Shown here piece after piece: positions 26,110-34,772 of a stretch of 64,000 nucleotides of DNA; position 1 is the stretch's first letter, and each line of letters starts with the position of its first letter. The translations under genes and the position numbers were made by a program. Location of the stretch: positions 248,001-312,000 of the forward strand of contig NZ_CALSBP010000001.1 in the NCBI RefSeq assembly GCF_943373825.1, written 5' to 3'. Under the pieces are notes generated by a model that saw nothing but the letters and a program-made list of their open reading frames with translations, was not told the DNA's origin and did no database searches. Source of the DNA: Aquimarina spinulae (lineage in GTDB: Bacteria > Bacteroidota > Bacteroidia > Flavobacteriales > Flavobacteriaceae).

Positions 26110-26736
26110 TTACTTAAATGCCTTTTCGATTACCATTAAGATAGAGTAGTATACATCAAAGGCTATAAAGTTTTTTATTTCTATTGCACAAAACTCTTTA
26201 TCAGGAATATAATAGATTCTTTGCGAGATTAATGATGTGCTTACATTACCATCCTCCTCGAGGGTAGAGATAATATCTTTAAAATCATCACTATCACTTG
26301 TGTTTTTAAGACATTGAATAAACCCACCTCTATAATTGAAAATTAAGATTTCTTCTCCGTTTTTTTTAGTTGTGGTAGGAGTAGATTTTTTTATAGCTTC
26401 TTGATTTTCGTATTCGCTTAATTTGATCCAAAGAGAGTTTTTGTTATTGGCAATTTTTTTGAATTCTCGAGCGAGTTTAATAGAGTTATCAGAGGGAAGT
26501 TTTCTTAAGTCAAGAGATAAACTAGCAACTTCGGCTAAGAAAGTTCTGTAAGTTTTTATAGAGTCTGTACCAAATTTATAATGTGTAAATAGGTCATTCT
26601 CAAAAGAGTCATATGCTTTTTTTATTATACCGGTTTCATCTACACTAAGGCAGTCATAACCAGACTGAGAATAAGTCACCTTTATGCATACCAATAAAGT
26701 TATGACTATAATTCTAGATCTAATCTTAAGGGGCAT
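26110..26736 (-). CDS. Small secreted protein, paralogue A of a tandem pair
   Basis: A 208-residue protein with a signal peptide (about residues 1-23, ending VTYSQ). It contains YDCLSVDETG near the N-terminus, a central helical section, then FNYRGGFIQCLKN, and ends AFDVYYSILMVIEKAFK. It is clearly homologous over its whole length to the next gene upstream (26950-27588), with the same Cys pair positions. No known domain is recognised. Located between the two mutase subunit genes. Confidence 0.75.
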   Translation of the reverse strand: MPLKIRSRIIVITLLVCIKVTYSQSGYDCLSVDETGIIKKAYDSFENDLFTHYKFGTDSIKTYRTFLAEVASLSLDLRKLPSDNSIKLAREFKKIANNKNSLWIKLSEYENQEAIKKSTPTTTKKNGEEILIFNYRGGFIQCLKNTSDSDDFKDIISTLEEDGNVSTSLISQRIYYIPDKEFCAIEIKNFIAFDVYYSILMVIEKAFK

Positions 26737-26907
26737 TGATTTAGATTTAGTAATGTTAATGTATAGGCTAAATTTTATAATTCAGTTGGGAAGTTAACAA
26801 TAAGTTGGCAAATATTAACGTTTTATTGTATTTTTTTCTTAAATCCGAAATTATTGTTATTGTTTTTTATGAAATCAATGAAGCTGTAAAATAGAGTATA
26901 ACACTCT

Positions 26908-26932
26908 AACAACACTTATATGTAGTGGTGTT
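26908..26932 (-). terminator. Hairpin between the paralogous genes
   Basis: AACAACACT (26908-26916) and AGTGGTGTT (26924-26932) pair with one G-U, loop 7 bases. It lies 17 bases after the stop of paralogue B. On the minus strand a second small hairpin AGAGT/ACTCT and ATTTT follow, so it may terminate or attenuate transcription towards paralogue A. Confidence 0.4.
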
Positions 26933-26949
26933 ATATTTCCTTTAGGTGA

Positions 26950-27588
26950 TTAACCAAATGCTTTTTCTATTACCAATAAAATAGAATAATAGATATCAAA
27001 AGCGATGAAACTTTTTACTTCGAGGGTGTTAAACTCTTCTCTTGGTAAGTCGTGTAATCTTTGTGCAATTAGAGAAGGGCTTACGTTACCATCGAGCTCT
27101 AAAGTATTTACAATATCCTTAAATCCTTCACTATTACTATTGTTTTTAAGACATTGAATAAACCCACCACGATAATTAAATGTCAAAACTTCTTCTTCTT
27201 GACTCGTATTTGGGGTAGAAGTATTTTTTGAAGCGACCATTTCTTCATCATACTGACTTAATAAAACCCAAAGAGAGTTTCTATCGGTAGCTTTTTTCTT
27301 ATATATGCGTGCTAATTGTATAGAGTTCTTAGAAGGGAGTTCTCTTAGATTTATAGATAGATTGTATACTTCATTAAGAAACGTTTGATACGTTCTTATG
27401 GTGTCGTTGTTAAATTTATAGTGATGAAATAAATCTTTTTCGAAAGAATCAAAAGATTGTTTTAGCAGTCCTTGATTGTCAATATTGAGGCAGTCAAAAT
27501 TTTGTTCAGTGGTTTGAGTATTACCTGTAGTACATATAAATAGAACTAAAAAAAATAATACAACCATATATTTAATCTTTAGGGGCAT
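26950..27588 (-). CDS. Small secreted protein, paralogue B of a tandem pair
   Basis: A 212-residue protein with signal peptide (ending near NTQ, residue 25). It shares with paralogue A the MPLKI start, FDCLNID near the N-terminus, SFEKDLFHHYKF, FNYRGGFIQCLKN and the AFDIYYSILLVIEKAF terminus, so the pair arose by tandem duplication. Two conserved cysteines could form a disulfide. Unknown function; probably periplasmic. It follows the mutase small-subunit gene by 65 bases. Confidence 0.75.
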   Translation of the reverse strand: MPLKIKYMVVLFFLVLFICTTGNTQTTEQNFDCLNIDNQGLLKQSFDSFEKDLFHHYKFNNDTIRTYQTFLNEVYNLSINLRELPSKNSIQLARIYKKKATDRNSLWVLLSQYDEEMVASKNTSTPNTSQEEEVLTFNYRGGFIQCLKNNSNSEGFKDIVNTLELDGNVSPSLIAQRLHDLPREEFNTLEVKSFIAFDIYYSILLVIEKAFG

Positions 27589-27653
27589 GAGATTAATATT
27601 TAGTTATAATAAGTATTTCTTACTTGTAAAGTACGAAAAATTAACGACTTATG

Positions 27654-29021
27654 CTATGGGTTTATGGTTTTTCTTTCTATTTCTAGAGACAATCTTTTTG
27701 TTATTATAGGGGATAAAAGTGTTTTTCGAACTCTTTTTTCTGGAAATACTGATTTTTGAAATTCAGGAATATGTTCTTCGGGGTTTTGATATTTATTGGT
27801 TCCTGTTAGTATAATTTTTTGATTATCGAATAGCTCTTGCTCTTTTTCTGCGCTTTCTTTTATTTTTTTCTGAATAATTCCAGATTTTAATTGCTTCAAG
27901 AAACCACCGTTTTCTTCTATATTTTTAAATAGTGATAAAGCCTTATCTGCCATTTGTTGTGTTAAACTCTCAATATAATAAGATCCCGAAGCAGGATTAG
28001 TAACCAGATCAAAGTAGCTTTCGTTTTTTAGCACCAAAAGTTGATTTAAAGAAATTCTTGTTCCAAAATCATTTTCAAGATGATAAATATCATCATAAGG
28101 TAGATTTTGAATGGTATCAGCACCGCCTAATATTGCACTCATACATTCTGTAGTAGTACGTAGCATATTTACGTTATAATCCAGGATGGTCTTATTTCTG
28201 TATGATGGATATGCCAAAATATGACACTCAGTTATAGCGTTATACGCTGGTGCCAATGTGCTCCATAATATTCTAAGTGCTCTTAGTTTAGCAATTTCAA
28301 AAAAGTAATTACCGCCTACCGCAACTTTAAAAACTACAGGTGCTTTTTCTAAACTTGTACTTGATGTGTTTTCAAAATGATTTAAATATTCATTAGCATG
28401 AGCTAACCCATACGCTAATTGTTGTACCATTGTAGCGCCGGCATTTTGATATAACCCTATATCAATACTAATCTTATTTTTAAGACGATCATTTTTAATG
28501 ATTTGTTCTAATGCAGTATGATCTTCTTGTAGCGTTTTATACCAGTTTCCGGTACTCGCCAGGTTATTAATAATATCGGTTAAAATATGAATATTTAGAC
28601 TAACTTCTTTGGCAATATCATTTAGTTGCTGAATATAAGAAGGAGAAAGAAATTTAGTTTCTATAAAAACAGAAGTAGCAGCAGTAATATGTTGTAAAAG
28701 GCTTTTTGGATCAATATCTTCTTGTGAGATTACAAAATGAATACTTTCGGCACCTTTTTTAATAGCTTCAAGTGCTTTTTGATTACCAATAATTGCTGAA
28801 TTAACTACTATTTTCAAACAATTTTCCCAAGTAGAAGGATGCGCTACAGAACTGTTTTCTATAGTATCTTCCTGGTTATAAAAAGGCTTTATGTCAATAC
28901 CTTCTAAAGATTTATAAATCAATGCTTCATTATAATCTGCACCTTTGAGATCAAATTGAATTTTTTGTTTCCATTGTTTTGCAGAAACTGTTTCAAAACT
29001 ATCGAATAGGGATTTAGTCAT
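27654..29021 (-). CDS. mutA: Methylmalonyl-CoA mutase small subunit
   Basis: A 455-residue partner of the large subunit: homologous to its TIM barrel but lacking the catalytic set and the B12-binding domain, as expected for the non-catalytic chain. The start is the ATG at 29019-29021 (MTKSLFDSFE), since a longer frame to 29075 would run deep into the DivIC-like gene; with this start the overlap is 8 bases. Segments such as AGATMVQQLAYGLAHANEYL and NPASGSYYIESLTQQMADKA are typical. Confidence 0.9.
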   Translation of the reverse strand: MTKSLFDSFETVSAKQWKQKIQFDLKGADYNEALIYKSLEGIDIKPFYNQEDTIENSSVAHPSTWENCLKIVVNSAIIGNQKALEAIKKGAESIHFVISQEDIDPKSLLQHITAATSVFIETKFLSPSYIQQLNDIAKEVSLNIHILTDIINNLASTGNWYKTLQEDHTALEQIIKNDRLKNKISIDIGLYQNAGATMVQQLAYGLAHANEYLNHFENTSSTSLEKAPVVFKVAVGGNYFFEIAKLRALRILWSTLAPAYNAITECHILAYPSYRNKTILDYNVNMLRTTTECMSAILGGADTIQNLPYDDIYHLENDFGTRISLNQLLVLKNESYFDLVTNPASGSYYIESLTQQMADKALSLFKNIEENGGFLKQLKSGIIQKKIKESAEKEQELFDNQKIILTGTNKYQNPEEHIPEFQKSVFPEKRVRKTLLSPIITKRLSLEIERKTINP

Positions 29022-29373
29022 CTTTTTTGTTTTTAGGTACACTATCTTCATACTCAATAATGTATATTTCTTCATTATCTCGCTTCATAAAATATTCTTC
29101 TCTCGCGAATTTTTCAAGCTCGCTACTGTCTTTTAATACCTTAATATCTTTCTGATCTTTTACAATCTCCTTCATATAGTATTCTTTATTATCTTCAAGT
29201 TCCTGAATCTCTTCATCTAGCTCTCTGTGAATCAACCAGGAATTAGTGTCAAAAAACAGCATCCAAACTATAAATAACAGAATAATGAGTACATATTTAT
29301 TTAAAAATATGGCAAATATCGGGATCAACGCCGGTTTATTTTTTAGTTTTTGAAAATATTGTTTTAGCTTCAA
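29014..29373 (-). CDS. FtsB/DivIC-like septum formation initiator
   Basis: A 119-residue bitopic protein: transmembrane helix at about 16-40, a periplasmic coiled coil (about 50-80) and LEKFAREEYFMKRDNEEIY at 86-104, the motif that defines the DivIC/FtsB family. It would bridge FtsL and FtsQ in the divisome. The start is a TTG at 29371-29373; no better codon is available. It is placed between udk (38-base gap) and mutA, a standard flavobacterial order. Confidence 0.85.
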   Translation of the reverse strand: MKLKQYFQKLKNKPALIPIFAIFLNKYVLIILLFIVWMLFFDTNSWLIHRELDEEIQELEDNKEYYMKEIVKDQKDIKVLKDSSELEKFAREEYFMKRDNEEIYIIEYEDSVPKNKKDD

Positions 29374-29411
29374 TCTAATAGAGAATAATATTTGTTGTAA
29401 AGGTACAAAAG

Positions 29412-30020
29412 TTAATTCAAGCGTTCTTTGATAATGGTACGTACAATATCAATAGCTACATTATTATAGTTGTTGTTGGGTATAATAAGGTCGGCAAATT
29501 CTTTGGTTGGATCAATGAATTGTTGATGCATAGGTTTTAAAGTGTTTTGGTATCGATCCAAAACCTCATCCATGTCACGTCCGCGTTCTGCAATATCTCT
29601 TTTTAATCTTCGTATTAAGCGTTCATCACTATCGGTTTGTACATATATTTTGATATCGAACATCTCCCGTATTTTAGGATTGGTAAGTATCAAAATTCCT
29701 TCAACAATGATTACTTTGCTTGGTGCTGTACTAACGGTTTCACTAGTACGATTATGTTCTACAAAAGAATATACGGGTTGTGCTATTGTTTCTCCTTTTC
29801 TAAGTGCAGCCAAATGTTGACCTAATAGCTCAAAATCTATAGATTGTGGATGATCAAAATTTATTTTAACTCGTTCTTCGTAAGTGAGATGACTTGTATC
29901 CTTATAATATGAGTCTTGTGATATGACACATACTTCATTCTCTGGTAATTCATTTACAATTTGATTCACAACAGTAGTTTTACCACACCCTGTTCCTCCG
30001 GCGATACCGATAATTAGCAT
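29412..30020 (-). CDS. udk: Uridine kinase
   Basis: A 202-residue kinase phosphorylating uridine and cytidine in pyrimidine salvage. The P-loop GGTGCGKT is at residues 8-15 from the ATG at 30018-30020. A TTG six codons upstream overlaps the promoter box and is rejected as the start. Further family motifs: SQDSYYKD, FDHPQSIDFELL and VEGILIL. First gene of the udk-divIC-mutA series. Confidence 0.94.
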   Translation of the reverse strand: MLIIGIAGGTGCGKTTVVNQIVNELPENEVCVISQDSYYKDTSHLTYEERVKINFDHPQSIDFELLGQHLAALRKGETIAQPVYSFVEHNRTSETVSTAPSKVIIVEGILILTNPKIREMFDIKIYVQTDSDERLIRRLKRDIAERGRDMDEVLDRYQNTLKPMHQQFIDPTKEFADLIIPNNNYNNVAIDIVRTIIKERLN

Positions 30021-30035
30021 TTCTGATTTTTTTGA

Positions 30036-30043
30036 CAAATTTA
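30036..30043 (-). promoter_or_regulatory. -7 promoter box of udk
   Basis: TAAATTTG on the minus strand matches TAnnTTTG and lies 15 bases upstream of the chosen udk ATG, which supports that ATG over the upstream TTG. No -33 TTG is evident. Confidence 0.4.
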
Positions 30044-30139
30044 AAGATTGTTTTTGAGTTTTGAAGAGGATGTGTTTGTGAGTTTTTAATATTCGTATAG
30101 TAACTTATATGTTAAATAGATAAAAAAGACTTCTTATAT

Positions 30140-32056
30140 TTATTGGATAAGCATAATTTTTATGGGTTGAGATCTTCCTTTTACTTTTACTTCGATAGAA
30201 GGTTGAGTGTGTTTTGGTATAGGGTTTAAATTCTTATAGACTTCTTCAGTAATGATTAACTGAGTTTTGTATTCTTTATTTAACTGTTCTACACGACTGG
30301 CAATGATAACTGGATTTCCGGTTACAGAATATTGTTTTCTAGTTTCATTTCCTACATTACCAGTAACTACATAACCTGCATGAAGCCCAATACCAACTTT
30401 TGTCTCTAGTATGTGTTTTGAATCATTTTGCTTTCTTATCTCTATAAGGATTTCTTTGGCAGCTAAAAATGCATTCTGACAGTCATTTTCGTGTGATACG
30501 GGAGCTCCAAATGTAGCCATAAAACCATCGCCTAAAAGTTGATTGATAGTACCGTTGTATTTTTGAATGATATCAATCATAAACCCAAATACGTCGTTTT
30601 GATATTTAATTAGCTCTTCTGGATTAAGTCTTTCAGCAAGAGATGTAAAATCTCTAATATCAAGAAACATAATACAAACAAAACGATTTTCTCCGGGATT
30701 ATTAGGGTCATTTGTTAATAACTCTGTAGCAATATCAATAGATAGTTGTTGTTTTAGCAGTTTAATAATCTTTTGCTCAGCATCTATCAATTTGCTTTTG
30801 GTTTTATTGAGATCGTTATGAACGATTGTCAGTTTTTTATGTTCTCGTTTTTTCGAAATATAAAAATATAATGTCACTAGTGTACTAATCAAGATTAGTA
30901 GGGTAACTATGATAGAAGTGTTTCGTAGTTGAACCTGTCTTTCTTTTTCTTTCTGTATAACTTTTACATTAAGGTCGGCAACTATTTTTTGTTGTTTAAG
31001 AAGAAAAATTTCTTTTGCTTTTTGCTCACTTTCGAATATGGTTTTTAAACTATCTTCTTCCATTTTTTGAGAGAGCTCCTGATATAATTTATAATATACC
31101 AGAGATTGTTCAAAATTTTCTTCTTTAGTATACCCAATTAAAATATCCTTAATCTTCTTTTTCTTGATTCGTAATGATTCTTGTGCATTTTTTACAGATA
31201 TTGTTTTAGTATCCAATACTTGGTGTGATGAGTTATCTATTTCCGAATTTACATCATTCCTTGGCTTTGTTTCGATCTCAGAAATTGCTTCTTTCAGGAA
31301 TTGTTGTGCTTTTACATGTTGATCTAAGCTATCAAGTAAAACAGCAATTTTTAATTGTAATTCATTAATCTTATTCGTTTCTCCTTCATTTTTTAATAAG
31401 TTAATGGCATTTTTATAATTGGAAATGGCACCTAAAAAATTTCTATTATTTTCTTTCTGTTTTCCGAGTTCAATTTCCGCTTCAATTTTAATTTCGGCTA
31501 CAGTTTCATTAATAGTTTGGCCTATCTTTAGAGTTTTAAAAGTTTTTGAAAAAAAAGATTCTTTAACCTTTCCAGCTTCAATTAGAATTTGAATTTTCTT
31601 TAAATAAATTTCGGCTTCATCAAAATAGATTTGATGATTAATCTTTTCTGATATTGATTTTGCGTCAATTAGATTTTTTTGGGATTCAATATATTTTTTA
31701 CGATCATAGTATAATTTACCTATTTGAAGATAGGCTTGTGCCTGATGATGGCGTTCATTAGGATTAATAGTATTGGATTTGATAAAAATATTATCACTTA
31801 AAATACGTGCTCTTCTGGCATATTTTAACGCTTTATTTGATCCTTGTTCATAATAATATAAGGTTAGCTGGTTTAAGGCTTTTAATCTATCAAGACCATA
31901 AAGGTTTTTATGTTTAGCTTCTATTTGCTCAATCGAAAATTCTTGAGCTTTGATGTGCTGAGGGAATAACGAGCATATTATGAACACCAGAATTATATTA
32001 GCGTATACTAAATTTAATTGACTGGGTAGTGTTCTTGAAATTTTTCTTTTACTCAT
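30140..32056 (-). CDS. TPR-containing class III adenylate/guanylate cyclase
   Basis: A 638-residue protein: signal anchor (about 15-36), periplasmic TPR-like helical region (about 60-350), a transmembrane helix at 381-401, a short coiled coil and a cytoplasmic class III cyclase domain. Metal-binding aspartates are Asp466 in FLDIRDFT and Asp510 in GDGFMATFG, both intact, and the later NVGNETRKQYSVTG segment is typical. It should make cAMP or cGMP in response to an extracytoplasmic cue; nucleotide specificity cannot be told. Monocistronic. Confidence 0.88.
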   Translation of the reverse strand: MSKRKISRTLPSQLNLVYANIILVFIICSLFPQHIKAQEFSIEQIEAKHKNLYGLDRLKALNQLTLYYYEQGSNKALKYARRARILSDNIFIKSNTINPNERHHQAQAYLQIGKLYYDRKKYIESQKNLIDAKSISEKINHQIYFDEAEIYLKKIQILIEAGKVKESFFSKTFKTLKIGQTINETVAEIKIEAEIELGKQKENNRNFLGAISNYKNAINLLKNEGETNKINELQLKIAVLLDSLDQHVKAQQFLKEAISEIETKPRNDVNSEIDNSSHQVLDTKTISVKNAQESLRIKKKKIKDILIGYTKEENFEQSLVYYKLYQELSQKMEEDSLKTIFESEQKAKEIFLLKQQKIVADLNVKVIQKEKERQVQLRNTSIIVTLLILISTLVTLYFYISKKREHKKLTIVHNDLNKTKSKLIDAEQKIIKLLKQQLSIDIATELLTNDPNNPGENRFVCIMFLDIRDFTSLAERLNPEELIKYQNDVFGFMIDIIQKYNGTINQLLGDGFMATFGAPVSHENDCQNAFLAAKEILIEIRKQNDSKHILETKVGIGLHAGYVVTGNVGNETRKQYSVTGNPVIIASRVEQLNKEYKTQLIITEEVYKNLNPIPKHTQPSIEVKVKGRSQPIKIMLIQ

Positions 32057-32101
32057 TAAAAATTACTAATACTTCCTTTTTTATTTCAAAAATAATGAAA
32101 A

Positions 32102-33187
32102 TTAGGATGGCCTGTAGGTTACCCCTGCAGAAGAATTTTTCCTTGCTCCGGTAACAGATTGCAGGCAATTCACTTCATTTCTCTCTCTAAGTACTCCCAT
32201 AAAAGCAAAGATCAGCGCTTCTTTAAAATCAATAATCTCTTCTGAAGGAATTATGACAGTTGCAAAACCATCTAATTTTTGTTGCAATAGTTCGATAAGA
32301 AAATCATTTTTTGTACCACCACCAGTTACCAGTATAGAACTGTTTTTATGCTTAGTTTTTTTAATTGCATCTGCTATTTGAGTTGTAATATGATGAACAG
32401 CTGTATGTAAAAGATTTTCTGCGGAATCTTGATTATGAACTATAATAGGAATCATTTCTTCTGTAAACCATTCATATCCCAAAGATTTTGGAAACGGAAG
32501 CTTATAATACGATAGATTATTTAAAGTATCTAGTAAGGTAGGATTTAAGGTACCTGTTTTAGCGATTGCCCCACCTTTATCATATACTTTATCTATAGTC
32601 GAACAGATAAAATTAAGTAACATATTGGCGGGCGAAATATCATAAGCAATTCTTTTTTTGTCAGTATTAAAAGAGACATTACTAATTCCACCAAGATTAA
32701 GACAAAAAGCATATTGACCAAATAACAATTGATCGCCTATAGGAACCAAAGGAGCTCCCTGACCACCCAGAGCAACGTCGTTGGTTCTAAAATCACAGAT
32801 TACTTTTTGCCCACATGCATTGGCCAGATGTTGGCCAGATCCTATTTGATATGTTAACCCAATCTCGGGTTGATGAAAAACAGTGTGACCATGACTGGCA
32901 ACAAAATCTACATTAATATTATTTTTAGTTATGAATTTTTTAACCTGATTGCCTAGCCAGCTTCCATATTCGTTATGAAAAGCCAATAAAGCTGTAGGTT
33001 CGAGATGGACTGTGTTTTTTAATTGTTCTTTAAACGTTACATCATAATCAATGCTATCAGTATTAGTAATAGAGAATGTCCAGGTATCATTTTTCTTTTT
33101 AAATGTACAACAGGCAATATCCAATCCATCTAGTGAGGTTCCAGACATTAAACCGATCACGGTGTATTCATTTTTAATCGAATTCAT
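32102..33187 (-). CDS. anmK: Anhydro-N-acetylmuramic acid kinase
   Basis: A 361-residue kinase that opens and phosphorylates 1,6-anhydroMurNAc to MurNAc-6-P in cell-wall recycling. The ATPase-fold start GLMSGTSLDGLD is at 12-23; SHGHTVFHQP, DFRTNDVALGGQGAPLVP and VTGGGTKNDFL follow in order. It starts 6 bases after the GH3 gene in the same operon, so the pathway context is consistent. Confidence 0.95.
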   Translation of the reverse strand: MNSIKNEYTVIGLMSGTSLDGLDIACCTFKKKNDTWTFSITNTDSIDYDVTFKEQLKNTVHLEPTALLAFHNEYGSWLGNQVKKFITKNNINVDFVASHGHTVFHQPEIGLTYQIGSGQHLANACGQKVICDFRTNDVALGGQGAPLVPIGDQLLFGQYAFCLNLGGISNVSFNTDKKRIAYDISPANMLLNFICSTIDKVYDKGGAIAKTGTLNPTLLDTLNNLSYYKLPFPKSLGYEWFTEEMIPIIVHNQDSAENLLHTAVHHITTQIADAIKKTKHKNSSILVTGGGTKNDFLIELLQQKLDGFATVIIPSEEIIDFKEALIFAFMGVLRERNEVNCLQSVTGARKNSSAGVTYRPS

Positions 33188-33193
33188 ATCTTT

Positions 33194-34759
33194 TTATATT
33201 GAAAGTTGTACAGGAGATAGACCAATGGCTTTATGTTGCCCAAGAAAGTGTTTGGCTGCAATCTCCTGAAAAGTTTTAAAGTCTTGATATACAAGTACTA
33301 TGTTGCTTATATTCTTAGTTGATAATACTCTCAAAACATATGGGTTACCGAACAAATATAAAGTTACATTTTTTGTCTTACTTAGTTTTTCTATAGTTTG
33401 CTGTGTTTCTGGATCTATACCAAACTCACGCATTGGTTTTATCGAAGGAGGAAATAATGCTATAAGGATATTATTGCTAGAAATAGTAGTAGAGAAAGGT
33501 AGAGTATACCTCATTTTGGTAAACTGTTTAGATCGATTAATTTCTTCAAAAAAAGTACAATCTTCACTATTTCCTATAACTACGGCTTCAAAATCTTCGA
33601 TATTAAATTTTTCAAAACTTTCTTTATCCGATTTATAGTGGGTAAGGGATGCTTTGGCGATGCTATTATTTAGAGAAGTAGTTTTTTTAGAATCAAAAGT
33701 AGGATCCGAGATATTTTTTTTAAATGCATCTTTTTTCAGTTTTTGAACTCTTGTAAAACTTTCCTCAATTTGCTGGTCAGTTGCATTTTTTTCTATGGTA
33801 CGAATACCTTCTGCTACGTGTTCTGCAAAGCATAGAATATCATTACCAGCATCAAATGCTTTCCACTCTAGCATTCCTTTTTCGGGATATAATTTAGATA
33901 CACTATGCATATTAAGGGCATCAGAAATAACAGCACCTTCAAAACCTAATTCATTTCTTAATACTCCTTTAATAATATCTTTTGACAAAGTAGCCGATGT
34001 GTCTTTTCCGTTGGTTAAAGAAGGTACGGCCAGATGCCCGATCAAAATACTATCAATTCCTGATGCTATTGCTTTTATAAATGGATACAGTTCTTCGTCA
34101 AATAATTCTTGTCGGGATTTGGAGATTACCGGAAGTCCAAGATGCGAATCTACAGCGGTATCCCCATGTCCCGGAAAATGTTTAAAACAGCCTAAAACCC
34201 CCGAAGCTTTAAGCCCTTTGTATAATGCTAAAGATTTAAGAGTAATCTGTTCTTTTTTTTCACCAAAAGAGCGATAACCAATTACAGGATTATTAGGATT
34301 GACATTAATATCGGCCACTGGAGCCAAATTAAGATGAATTCCTATGCTTTTAAGATCATTTCCTATATATTTCCCTACTTCAGTAATCAAATTTGATTGA
34401 TCATCGGGGATTGCTCCTAATGTTATGGCATAAGGATATTGAGGAGTATTCTCTACCCGCATAGCTAAACCCCATTCTGCATCAATACTAATGAGTAGTG
34501 GAGTAGGAGCTATGTTTTGATAATGTGTTATAAGTTCTGCAAGTCGCTTAGCACTGTTTTCATTTCGAATAACTTTTTTCTTACCTTCAAAATTGGTAGC
34601 AGCACTAGCTCTACTATGAAAAAAGGTAAGGCCTCCTACTTTGTAGTCTAGTATTAATTTTTCAACTTCTTTTATTTCCTGATCCGTATCATTAATAAAT
34701 GCAGCAGGAAAGAAAAACTGACCAATTTTTTCGGTTTTCGAAAGGCTGGATAGATTCAT
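33194..34759 (-). CDS. Glycoside hydrolase family 3, NagZ-like beta-N-acetylglucosaminidase
   Basis: A 521-residue GH3 enzyme from the ATG at 34757-34759; an extension to 34849 would overlap the permease gene. The NagZ signature KHFPGHGDT is at 193-201, with the Asp-His pair that acts as acid/base, and SDALNM carries the nucleophile Asp280. A C-terminal second domain of about 170 residues follows. It should remove GlcNAc from anhydro-muropeptides. No signal peptide, so cytoplasmic, which fits recycling after AmpG-type import. Confidence 0.88.
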   Translation of the reverse strand: MNLSSLSKTEKIGQFFFPAAFINDTDQEIKEVEKLILDYKVGGLTFFHSRASAATNFEGKKKVIRNENSAKRLAELITHYQNIAPTPLLISIDAEWGLAMRVENTPQYPYAITLGAIPDDQSNLITEVGKYIGNDLKSIGIHLNLAPVADINVNPNNPVIGYRSFGEKKEQITLKSLALYKGLKASGVLGCFKHFPGHGDTAVDSHLGLPVISKSRQELFDEELYPFIKAIASGIDSILIGHLAVPSLTNGKDTSATLSKDIIKGVLRNELGFEGAVISDALNMHSVSKLYPEKGMLEWKAFDAGNDILCFAEHVAEGIRTIEKNATDQQIEESFTRVQKLKKDAFKKNISDPTFDSKKTTSLNNSIAKASLTHYKSDKESFEKFNIEDFEAVVIGNSEDCTFFEEINRSKQFTKMRYTLPFSTTISSNNILIALFPPSIKPMREFGIDPETQQTIEKLSKTKNVTLYLFGNPYVLRVLSTKNISNIVLVYQDFKTFQEIAAKHFLGQHKAIGLSPVQLSI

Positions 34760-34772
34760 TACTCGTATTAAT

